A stretch of 12,593 nt of DNA from Actinomycetes bacterium (GTDB lineage: Bacteria > Actinomycetota > Acidimicrobiia > Acidimicrobiales > UBA8190), in assembly GCA_021779775.1 (NCBI GenBank), contig JAJYAB010000023.1:1-12593 (forward strand), given 5' to 3'. The translations under genes were made by a program, and so were the position numbers. Positions 1 to 5,613 of the stretch are shown here, piece after piece. The notes under the pieces were generated by a model, which saw nothing but the letters and a program-made list of their open reading frames with translations, searched no databases and was not told the DNA's origin. Position 1 is the stretch's first letter. The number at the start of each line of letters is the position of its first letter.

Positions 1-775
1 GCAACGCCGCAATCTCCAACGCCAGCGGAGCAGGCGACTGAGCCCACGCCTGGGATGCCGTCGGCGCCAGGCTCATCGTTCCCATCGGCTCCTCGTTGTG
101 CTGCAGATCGATACCCGTGGCAACCAGGGCAGCCGGCGCCGGCGTCGTGTACACCGGTGGTGGCACCACCGCCGGTGCAGGATTGCCGGCAGAAGAACCA
201 GCGCTCCGGGCGGCACTGATGCCCGTCTCCACCGCCTGGACCAGATAGCGGTCAGGGGTGTACCACAGCGCATTCGTCGGCCAGCAGGTGTCGAGCACGA
301 TGCCGACACCACTACCGGCCGGGATCGGGGCGCCCGCCTTCACCACCTGATGGCCCGTCACCGAGAACTGCCGGACCACGCACCCCGACTGGAACTCGAG
401 GCGGTCGCCGGGCACGAGGCGGCCGATGTTGGCGAAATAGGTGACGTCGTGGGCCAGCAAGACCGAGCTCCCACTGGTGCCGGGCCACGGAGTGCCCTCA
501 GCGTGGCCGACGGCCACGCTGAGGACAGCATCCGTGGTTCCAGACTCCACCGGGGCAGTCACTCCTAAGCTCGGAATCCGCAGCACACCGGCCAGCTGGC
601 CGTCGACCGTCGGCTCACCGATGCTGCAGCTCCCCGACACCTGGGATGCCTTGACCGACCCCAACAGGGCGGACTGGCCGTGGTTGGCGTGTGCTTGCCA
701 TCCCAACCGGTATCCCAACACGCCAAGCGCTCCCCAAACCAGGGCCAGGCCGACGACGACCCGAGCCCGCCGCAT
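1..775 (-). CDS. Sortase (class E/F-like), 3' end outside the window
   Basis: A transpeptidase that would cleave a C-terminal sorting signal and join the protein to the cell wall or to another protein, acting on the outer face of the membrane. From the ATG at 775 about 258 codons are open to the window edge. Residues 5-21 form an N-terminal membrane anchor (VVVGLALVWGALGVLG). The sortase core follows: LRIPSLGV (65-72), LLAHDV with catalytic His109, LDTCWP with catalytic Cys164, and TPDRYLV with Arg176. All three catalytic residues are in the expected order. After the core comes a Pro/Ala-rich stretch (about 196-216) and at least 40 more residues, a C-terminal extension not needed for a minimal sortase. 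The ATG shares one base with the stop of the surface-protein gene upstream (TGATG), so the two are translationally coupled and that protein is the obvious substrate. Assignment to class E or F is uncertain. Confidence 0.88.
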   Translation of the reverse strand, partial: MRRARVVVGLALVWGALGVLGYRLGWQAHANHGQSALLGSVKASQVSGSCSIGEPTVDGQLAGVLRIPSLGVTAPVESGTTDAVLSVAVGHAEGTPWPGTSGSSVLLAHDVTYFANIGRLVPGDRLEFQSGCVVRQFSVTGHQVVKAGAPIPAGSGVGIVLDTCWPTNALWYTPDRYLVQAVETGISAARSAGSSAGNPAPAVVPPPVYTTPAPAALVATGIDLQHNEEPMGTMSLAPTASQAWAQSPAPLALEIAAL

Positions 776-2187
776 CACCGATGAGACCTGGCCACCAGAC
801 GAGCCACCGGAGCGAACCGACGGAGCCGAGGCCAACCGAGCAGGCCACCACCGAGAGCGGCGAGCGCCGCCAACACCGGCAGGCTGCCCGACCACCACTC
901 ACCAGTGTGGACCGCAGTCGGCGACGTCGCCGCAGCGATCGCCGGCGCCGGGCTGCCACCGTTGCTGCCACCGTTTCCACCGGTGCTGACCGGCGGCGAG
1001 GTGTTCGGTGTGGTGGTCGTCGGCGTGCAGTTGCTCGTGCAGCTGCTCGGGAGGGTAGCCGGGTTGACGGTGCTGCCTGTCGAGGTGGCCGAGCCCAGGT
1101 TGAGCAGGACGCCGCCGTGTAGACCCTTGAGTAGGTCGATCGTGACGCCATTGGCCGTAGCAGTCCCACCGCTGCTGGTCGCCGAGCCGAGGTCGATCAC
1201 CGTCTCGAGCGGGGTACCGGGCAACAGGGTGAACGGAATGCCCGGGGAGATCGCAATCTGCTGGTTAAAGGCTGGGATGTTGAGGGCGACGGTGACTATC
1301 GAGCCCTTGCTGGTCGACGTCCACCCCGTGCCGTTGAAGGTCGACGTCGCGGTGGCCGGAGCGACCTTGATCTCCGCCAGCGGAGCAGGCGTGCCTCCGA
1401 CGAGGTTCGGACCGATCCTGCCGACCCCCGGCAGGATCTGCACGTCCAGCGTGCCACCTGACGACGTGACGGTAACCGCCCCGGCCGACGACGTGATGCT
1501 GGCACTTGCCTGGCCGGCAGCCACGGTGAGCGTGTTCGGTGGCTGGACCGCGTTGACCTTCGCCTTCAGGTGCTGGAACAACAGCCCGATCCCCTGGTTG
1601 ATCGTCCCCAGGAGACCCTGTCCGAGGATGGGCGCGTTCGAGAACTCCTTCGTCTCGTTCACGACGGATTGGAGCACCAGGTCGGTGCCGCCCTTCAGGA
1701 GCGTGGCGATCGGGTCCAACACGTTGACCTGCAACCCGGCGATCTTGGCGGAAGCCGAGGCCTGCGGGTTACCGCTGCCGTCGACCGAGGCCGACGCCGT
1801 ACCGCAAGCAGCCTGCAACATCACGCCGACCAGGGGGCCACCCAGGTTCACCGCGCAGGTCTGCGGGATGCTCTGGCTCGTGCCCAGGCTGCTGACGCTG
1901 GCCTTGGCATCTCCCCGCAGCAGGGGGGTCAGCTCCCCGATACCCTCCGCTGTCGCCGAAGGCACCGACGAGTCGGCAGACACCGTCGCCTTGCCCTCGG
2001 TGATCGGCAGACCGAATAGGCTGACCTGCAGCCCCGCCGAACTTGCACTCGCCGTGAACGTCGTGCCCGTGGTGGTGGCGGCAGCCGGTCCACCGACCGT
2101 AGCAAGCAAGGCCAAACCCGCCACGCCGATCGTGCCGGCACCGACGCCGACTCGCCGCCTCGAAAGATGTCCCGCAACTCGTACCAT
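775..2187 (-). CDS. Secreted wall-anchored surface protein, putative sortase substrate
   Basis: No enzymatic domain is recognised. It is a 470-residue Gly/Ser/Thr/Ala-rich exported protein resembling the anchored repeat-poor surface proteins common in Acidimicrobiia. From the ATG at 2187 the N-terminus is a signal peptide: basic RRR at 10-12, hydrophobic core about 14-31, likely cleavage after the Ala run near 35-37. The middle is low-complexity beta-type sequence, with two similar LGSATS-[ST]-GGT/GST segments near the end. A Thr/Pro/Gly-rich spacer (about 375-420) leads to a C-terminal sorting-like signal: AVHTGEWWSGS (425-435), a hydrophobic helix (436-452) and a basic tail with PRLRRF. The motif is not LPxTG; AVHTG would be the variant pentapeptide. 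An in-frame ATG at 2277 would add 30 residues, but those codons are AT-ending, and 2187 has GGTGG five bases upstream, so I chose 2187. It overlaps the sortase start by one base. Confidence 0.82.
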   Translation of the reverse strand: MVRVAGHLSRRRVGVGAGTIGVAGLALLATVGGPAAATTTGTTFTASASSAGLQVSLFGLPITEGKATVSADSSVPSATAEGIGELTPLLRGDAKASVSSLGTSQSIPQTCAVNLGGPLVGVMLQAACGTASASVDGSGNPQASASAKIAGLQVNVLDPIATLLKGGTDLVLQSVVNETKEFSNAPILGQGLLGTINQGIGLLFQHLKAKVNAVQPPNTLTVAAGQASASITSSAGAVTVTSSGGTLDVQILPGVGRIGPNLVGGTPAPLAEIKVAPATATSTFNGTGWTSTSKGSIVTVALNIPAFNQQIAISPGIPFTLLPGTPLETVIDLGSATSSGGTATANGVTIDLLKGLHGGVLLNLGSATSTGSTVNPATLPSSCTSNCTPTTTTPNTSPPVSTGGNGGSNGGSPAPAIAAATSPTAVHTGEWWSGSLPVLAALAALGGGLLGWPRLRRFAPVARLVARSHR

Positions 2188-2262
2188 CAAATCCACCAAT
2201 CCTCTCAAATCGTCCCCACGGAACGATCGCAACCGCCCAGGAGCGATTTGCTCCCGTTGTCG

Positions 2263-2290
2263 TTCGATCACTGCCATTCGACCACCGCCA
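2263..2290. repeat. Degenerate 14-bp tandem repeat (2 copies)
   Basis: TTCGATCACTGCCA (2263-2276) is followed directly by TTCGACCACCGCCA (2277-2290), 12 of 14 identical. It lies in the predicted 5' leader of the surface-protein mRNA and looks like an older relative of the perfect 16-bp duplication that starts two bases further on. Confidence 0.55.
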
Positions 2291-2291
2291 A

Positions 2292-2323
2292 GCGACCGTA
2301 CTACGCGGCGACCGTACTACGCG
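2292..2323. repeat. Perfect 16-bp tandem duplication
   Basis: GCGACCGTACTACGCG occurs at 2292-2307 and again at 2308-2323 without a mismatch or spacer. It lies between the predicted start of transcription and the start codon of the surface-protein gene, so it would be transcribed as untranslated leader. Confidence 0.9.
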
Positions 2324-2333
2324 CGAACCCTTG

Positions 2334-2370
2334 CGGTCACGTTCACATAATGTAGCACGAAGCGTGACCG
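2334..2370. promoter_or_regulatory. Inverted repeat spanning the -10 box, possible operator
   Basis: CGGTCACG at 2334-2341 and its exact complement CGTGACCG at 2363-2370 are separated by 21 bases that contain the predicted -10 box of the surface-protein promoter. Allowing one inserted base, the arms extend inward by three more (GTTC/GAAG side). The position suggests a repressor or regulator site; no regulator gene lies beside it except the sigma factor. Confidence 0.4.
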
Positions 2371-2378
2371 AATAACAA
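2349..2378 (-). promoter_or_regulatory. Promoter for the surface protein-sortase operon
   Basis: Reading the minus strand, TTGTTA (2378-2373) and TACATT (2354-2349) match -35 and -10 hexamers with an 18-base spacer. Transcription would start near 2342, leaving about 155 bases of leader before the ATG at 2187. This is a motif match only. Confidence 0.45.
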
Positions 2379-2453
2379 CACATGCGGGTTCACATGCACA
2401 TGGACCTCCGCCTGCCCCGGTCGGTGCCGGCCGCTCCTCGTGCACCGGGCACC

Positions 2454-2485
2454 GTTCGGGACACGTTCGGGACACGTTCGGGACA
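2454..2485. repeat. 11-bp tandem repeat, about 2.9 copies
   Basis: GTTCGGGACAC repeats at 2454-2464, 2465-2475 and 2476-2485 (the last copy lacks its final C). The period is close to one turn of the DNA helix, so a bound protein would meet all copies on one face. It sits between the divergent surface-protein and sigma-factor genes. Confidence 0.85.
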
Positions 2486-2531
2486 ACACCAGACCAACGC
2501 CAGATGGGTGACCTGGTCGTTCGTGGCTGCT

Positions 2532-2571
2532 CCCGCACCGCTCCATCGACTCCCCGCACCGCTCCATCGAC
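2532..2571. repeat. 19-bp direct repeat with 21-bp period
   Basis: CCCGCACCGCTCCATCGAC is found at 2532-2550 and 2553-2571, separated by two bases, giving a 21-bp period (about two helical turns). It ends five bases upstream of the -35 hexamer proposed for the sigma-factor promoter. Confidence 0.88.
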
Positions 2572-2576
2572 ACGAG

Positions 2577-2604
2577 TGGACTTGTGCGGCCGAATGAGTA
2601 CTCT
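2577..2604 (+). promoter_or_regulatory. Possible promoter of the sigma-factor gene
   Basis: TGGACT (2577-2582) and TACTCT (2599-2604) are spaced by 16 bases, a fair match to actinobacterial housekeeping promoters. A start near 2611 would leave a leader of about 110 bases ending in the double G-tract. No clear ECF-type promoter suggesting autoregulation was seen. Confidence 0.33.
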
Positions 2605-2705
2605 GGGCGGTGACAGGTTCGGTGGAGGGCCGCCAGCGGGCCCGAGACAGCCAGCTGACGATGCCACCACACGGGGTGAGCCGTCGGGCCGGCGACACGA
2701 GACGA

Positions 2706-2723
2706 GGGGGGGGTTGGGGGGGG
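2706..2723 (+). other. Double poly-G tract (G8-TT-G8) at the sigma-factor start
   Basis: Eight G (2706-2713), TT, then eight G (2716-2723); the last G is the first base of the proposed GTG start codon. The GAGG that opens the first tract is the only Shine-Dalgarno-like sequence here. An in-frame TTG at 2714 is an alternative start. Length change in either tract would alter spacing between ribosome-binding site and start. Confidence 0.7.
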
Positions 2724-4060
2724 TGACGACACTTCTTTCGACCCATGGGCACGGACGCGAAGCACCCGACGACGTCGACCTGGTGCGTGACCGGGTTCTG
2801 GTCGAGCAGGCCCAAGCGGGAGACTGCACGGCGTTCGACGACCTCTACCAGCGGTACTACCAGCGCCTCTACCGGTTCTGCCTGCGGCGCCTTCGCGACA
2901 CCCACGAGGCCGAGGACGTGGCGCAGGAAGCCTTCGCCCGTGCCTGGCGCGCCTTGCCGAACTTTGCCGGCGCTCGCCGCTTCTACCCCTGGTTGAGCGT
3001 CATCGCCTCGCACCTGTGCACCGACGTGCAGCGGCGACGGCGCCGTTCGACGCCGGTCGCCGAGCTCCACCAGCAGAACGTGGCCAGCACCGAGGACGGC
3101 GGGGAGGAGCTGGTCCTGGCTGCCGTCGAATCGGAGATGGTCGCACGGGCGTTCGGGCAGCTCTCCGACCGCCATCAGCGAATTCTCAGCCTGCGCGAGG
3201 GATCGGGCTGGTCGTACCAGCGCATCGCCGACCACGAAGGTGTCGGCATCACCGCGGTGGAGACCCTGCTGTGGCGGGCCCGCCAAGCGCTCAAGCGCGA
3301 GTTCGCCACCATCACCGGCAACGACGGGAAGGCAGCAGGGGTCGTGGGCGGGCTCCTCTCCCTGGCCACGTTGCACCGCTTCCTGCGTCTTCCGGCGACG
3401 GCAGCGCGGCGGCTGGCCCACATCGGCACCTGGGCGCCGGCGACCACGGCGGCGGCCACGGCGGCGACCACAGCTGCGGCGGCCGCAGTCGTCGTGGCCG
3501 CAGTCGTGGGTGGAGGCGGGGTCGCTCCCCGGCAGGCCACGCTCGCCGGCAACACCCCGCTCACCCAGGTACCAGCACCAGTCCTGAGCCCGCCCACCAC
3601 CCCGGCGGCGCCCCCGGATGCATCGGCCAAGCCCCCCGCAGCCGCGACTGGCGCTCTGCGCGGCGGTACCATCTTCATCGGCGGCCCTCCACCCGGCCTG
3701 CGACCCCTGCCGAACGGACCCGGAGGAGCAGTCGCCCTTGTGGGATCTGCCATTGGAACCGTTGGGGGCGTGCTCGGGACCATCACCGGCGGTCTCGCCA
3801 CGGCGGTCGGCGGCATCGCCGGAGCGCTTCCCGGCAACGTGGGATCGGCGCTGCAGCAGACCACGGCGCCGCTTGCCCAGACGCTGGGCCAGCTGCCGCA
3901 GCAGCTGACGAACACCCTTACCCGAAGCAACAGCGCATCGGCCGGCAATCTCGGAGATGCCGCGGCGAACGTCGGGTGCACGGTGCAGGGGCTGGTAGGC
4001 ACCGTCAGCGGTCTCCTCAGGACCACCAACACCAGCCCCCCGACCACCGCCTGCCCGTAA
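2723..4060 (+). CDS. ECF-type sigma-70 factor with transmembrane segment and long C-terminal tail
   Basis: Directs RNA polymerase to specific promoters. From GTG at 2723 it is 445 residues, more than twice a normal ECF factor. Region 2 is at about 24-105, with YQRYYQRLYRFCLRRL, the EAEDVAQEAFARAWR core helix (62-76) and FYPWLSVIASHLCTDVQR. Region 4 is at about 130-195, with LSDRHQRILSLREG and the helix-turn-helix SYQRIADHEGVGITAVETLL. Residues 238-264 form a very Ala/Val-rich stretch of membrane-segment length. The remaining 180 residues or so are Pro-rich, then Gly/Ala-rich with two Cys, as expected outside the membrane. No anti-sigma gene is adjacent; the tail may take that role. The gene diverges from the surface protein/sortase operon. 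The start is uncertain (TTG 2714 or GTG 2723). Its stop codon lies inside a 16-bp tandem repeat. Fold assignment is firm; topology and control are inferred. Confidence 0.85.
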   Translation: MTTLLSTHGHGREAPDDVDLVRDRVLVEQAQAGDCTAFDDLYQRYYQRLYRFCLRRLRDTHEAEDVAQEAFARAWRALPNFAGARRFYPWLSVIASHLCTDVQRRRRRSTPVAELHQQNVASTEDGGEELVLAAVESEMVARAFGQLSDRHQRILSLREGSGWSYQRIADHEGVGITAVETLLWRARQALKREFATITGNDGKAAGVVGGLLSLATLHRFLRLPATAARRLAHIGTWAPATTAAATAATTAAAAAVVVAAVVGGGGVAPRQATLAGNTPLTQVPAPVLSPPTTPAAPPDASAKPPAAATGALRGGTIFIGGPPPGLRPLPNGPGGAVALVGSAIGTVGGVLGTITGGLATAVGGIAGALPGNVGSALQQTTAPLAQTLGQLPQQLTNTLTRSNSASAGNLGDAAANVGCTVQGLVGTVSGLLRTTNTSPPTTACP

Positions 4061-4096
4061 GCTCGCCTGCCCGTAAGCTCGCCTGCCCGTAAGCTC
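4049..4096. repeat. 16-bp tandem repeat, three perfect copies, containing the sigma-factor stop codon
   Basis: GCCTGCCCGTAAGCTC at 4049-4064, 4065-4080 and 4081-4096, followed by a further GCC. The TAA in copy one (4058-4060) ends the sigma-factor gene; copies two and three carry the same TAA in the other two frames because 16 is not a multiple of three. Confidence 0.93.
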
Positions 4097-4134
4097 GCCG
4101 CTGCCACTTTTGTCGCCGGCCACGCGCCGCGAGC

Positions 4135-4208
4135 GAGGAGGCCACCATGCGTTCCCCTGCGGTGGCGCAGGGTGGTCGGCAAAGTCCTCAGCGACCAGGG
4201 CGTTCCCT
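4135..4208 (+). other. Structured leader with a strong Shine-Dalgarno, upstream of the DsbA-fold gene
   Basis: GAGGAGG (4135-4141) stands five bases before an ATG at 4147 that is in frame with the DsbA-fold gene. Right after it are three possible hairpins: CCCTGCG-GTGG-CGCAGGG (4155-4172), TGGTCG with CGACCA (4173-4197) and AGGG-CGTT-CCCT (4197-4208). The 50 codons from 4147 to 4296 include AGA, TTA, CAA, CGA, AGT and many AT-ending codons unlike the gene that follows, and resemble no domain. I take the stretch as leader RNA, but a translated N-terminal extension is possible. No known riboswitch class was recognised. Confidence 0.4.
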
Positions 4209-4296
4209 GATGCAGGTCTGGACGTCGCCGCAGCTCAGCAGGGGTGCGTCGAGAACGTTATGGAATGGGAGCGCTGGCGCCGCTGTTGGCCCCAGC

Positions 4297-4902
4297 ATGG
4301 CGCTACCGGACTTTTCCGTCACGTACGACTACCGCTGCCCGTACGCCCGCAACGCCCACGAGCATCTCGTGACCGCGCTCCAGGCAGGCGCGGACTGGCA
4401 CGTGGATTTCGTGCCGTTCTCGCTGAGCCAGGCCCACGTCGAGGAAGGCGAGGCGGCGGTCTGGGACGATCCGCAGCATGCTCCCGACCTGCTCGCCGTC
4501 GAAGCGTCCATCGCCGTCCGCCAGGTGGATCCCGAGCGGTTCCTCGGCGTCCACCTGGCGCTCTTCGCTGCACGGCATGACGAGGGCCGCGATCTGCGCC
4601 AGCCTGACGTGGTGCGCTCGGTACTGGCCGGTCAGGGTGTGGACGGCGACGGCGTGCTGCGGGCCGTGGCGCAGGGCGGACCCCGCCTGACGTTCCGGGC
4701 GGCGCACGAGTATGCGGTGGGGTCGCATCAGGTCTTCGGCGTCCCCACGTTCATCGTGGGAGATCGCGCGGCGTTCGCCAGGCTCCTCGTCCGACCGCAG
4801 GGGGACCCTGAGCTTGCCCGTTCGACCATCGAGCGTGTGGTAGGGCTCGTCGCCGACCATCCGGAGATCAACGAGCTGAAGCATACGTCGGTTCCCCGCT
4901 GA
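4297..4902 (+). CDS. DsbA-family thioredoxin-fold protein with a single active-site Cys
   Basis: A 201-residue cytoplasmic protein (no signal peptide) of the DsbA/FrnE-like fold, a group that includes disulfide oxidoreductases, glutathione- or mycothiol-dependent reductases and isomerases. The N-terminal strand and active site are FSVTYDYRCPYARNAHEHL (6-24): Cys14 is followed by PYA, so the usual CxxC is CxxA and no second resolving Cys is present. The cis-Pro loop is VFGVPTFIV, with Pro150 in the usual place before the last strands. The helical insertion between them is as in the family. The start at 4297 gives a normal length; an upstream ATG at 4147 has a better Shine-Dalgarno but would add 50 residues of non-coding character. 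With one Cys the protein more likely acts on a thiol cofactor such as mycothiol than as a dithiol oxidant; that is inference. Confidence 0.78.
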   Translation: MALPDFSVTYDYRCPYARNAHEHLVTALQAGADWHVDFVPFSLSQAHVEEGEAAVWDDPQHAPDLLAVEASIAVRQVDPERFLGVHLALFAARHDEGRDLRQPDVVRSVLAGQGVDGDGVLRAVAQGGPRLTFRAAHEYAVGSHQVFGVPTFIVGDRAAFARLLVRPQGDPELARSTIERVVGLVADHPEINELKHTSVPR

Positions 4903-4927
4903 CCCGGCGCAGCGACACCGGTACCCT
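4899..4927 (+). promoter_or_regulatory. Leaderless-type promoter of the methyltransferase gene
   Basis: CTGACC (4899-4904, overlapping the stop of the upstream gene) and TACCCT (4922-4927) are spaced by 17 bases. TACCCT ends six bases before the ATG at 4934, so transcription would begin at or next to the start codon. There is no Shine-Dalgarno upstream of that ATG, which agrees with leaderless translation. Confidence 0.55.
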
Positions 4928-4933
4928 GCGGAT

Positions 4934-5578
4934 ATGCCGTTGCGAGGACACCAGTACGACGAGCGGTTCGCCCGACTGGCGGAACAGGGCCACGACATGC
5001 ACGGCGAGGCCGACCTGGTCGTGTCGCTCCTCGGTCTCGCCGGCACGGGCAGCCCGCGCGCCGGATACCCGCTCGACCCGCAGCGCCGGCCTCGGGTGCT
5101 CGACGCGGGCTGCGGCACCGGCCGGGTGGCGATGGAGCTGGCCCGCCGTGGCATCGAGGTGGTGGGGGCCGACGCCGAGGCCGCGATGCTCGACGTAGCG
5201 CGCGAAAAGGCCCCAGAGCTGACCTGGCACCTCGTCGACCTGGCAGAGGTGCCCGTGCCTGGCGGCCCGTTCGATCTCGTGGTCGCTGCCGGCAACGTCA
5301 TGATCTTCCTGGAGCTGGCCAGCGAACCGGCGGTCATCGCCAACCTGGCTGCCGTCCTGCGCGGCGACGGGCTGTTGGTCGCCGGGTTCCAGCTCGGTCG
5401 CCAATTGCCGCTCCCCCGCTACGACCGGCTCTGCGCGGCTGCCGGGCTCCAGCTGGCGGAGCGCTGGGCCACGTGGGATCGCCGGCCCTTTGACGGAGGT
5501 GATTATGCCGTGTCGGTCCACCGCCCTGCCGTGTCGGTCCACCGCCCTGGCACAATGGGCTCCACCACCCCCCCATAA
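4934..5578 (+). CDS. Class I SAM-dependent methyltransferase
   Basis: Transfers a methyl group from S-adenosylmethionine to an unidentified substrate in the cytoplasm. It is 214 residues long. Motif I is VLDAGCGTGRVA (55-66) with the acidic end of strand 2 at VVGAD (Asp80). FDLVVAAGNVMIFL (about 117-130) is the strand 4 region, and the segment LRGDGLLVAGFQL follows as strand 5. Nothing shows the substrate. The C-terminus carries a direct 7-residue duplication (AVSVHRP at 192-198 and 199-205) caused by a 21-bp tandem duplication; the domain would be complete without it. The gene has its own leaderless-type promoter, starts 31 bases after the DsbA-fold gene and ends 35 bases before the purE ATG. 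Confidence 0.87.
   Translation: MPLRGHQYDERFARLAEQGHDMHGEADLVVSLLGLAGTGSPRAGYPLDPQRRPRVLDAGCGTGRVAMELARRGIEVVGADAEAAMLDVAREKAPELTWHLVDLAEVPVPGGPFDLVVAAGNVMIFLELASEPAVIANLAAVLRGDGLLVAGFQLGRQLPLPRYDRLCAAAGLQLAERWATWDRRPFDGGDYAVSVHRPAVSVHRPGTMGSTTPP
5507..5548. repeat. Perfect 21-bp tandem duplication in the 3' end of the methyltransferase gene
   Basis: Positions 5507-5527 and 5528-5548 are identical. The unit starts GCCGTGTCGG and ends ACCGCCCT. Because it is seven codons long it keeps the frame and simply duplicates seven residues near the C-terminus. Confidence 0.92.
5549..5556 (+). promoter_or_regulatory. Possible -10 element for purE
   Basis: CACAAT at 5551-5556 sits two bases past the 21-bp duplication, with TG one base upstream (5548-5549) as in extended -10 promoters. 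No good -35 was found at 16-18 bases. A start near 5563 would give a leader of about 50 bases. purE could equally be read through from the methyltransferase gene. Confidence 0.28.
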
Positions 5579-5613
5579 GGGTGCAGCTGACGATCGACGA
5601 GGAGCGTGGCCAG

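Noticed and set aside
905..2350. Long plus-strand open frame (481 codons) opposite the surface-protein gene
   Set aside because: It is the complement of a GC-rich gene with a signal peptide and sorting signal; its own product shows no domain and has an improbable composition.
2343..2765. Minus-strand ORF across the divergent gap containing a repeated SMERCG peptide
   Set aside because: The peptide repeat merely reflects the 21-bp DNA repeat at 2532-2571; composition and codon use are not gene-like and it covers promoters.
3431..3515. Short GGCGGC-type repeats in the sigma-factor gene as another tandem duplication
   Set aside because: They encode the Ala/Thr-rich membrane segment and are explained by repeated Ala codons, unlike the clean duplications in gaps.
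4049..4096. Possible CRISPR or attachment-site array from the 16-bp repeats
   Set aside because: Copies abut with no spacers, the unit is too short, and there is no cas gene, integrase or tRNA nearby.
2390..4123. Minus-strand open frame of 577 codons opposite the sigma-factor gene
   Set aside because: The plus strand clearly encodes sigma regions 2 and 4; the antisense product is Gly/Arg-rich filler.
4135..4296. Known riboswitch or RNase P-type RNA upstream of the DsbA-fold gene
   Set aside because: None of the conserved core sequences I know for cobalamin, c-di-AMP, Mg or RNase P RNA could be found, so it is reported only as a structured leader.
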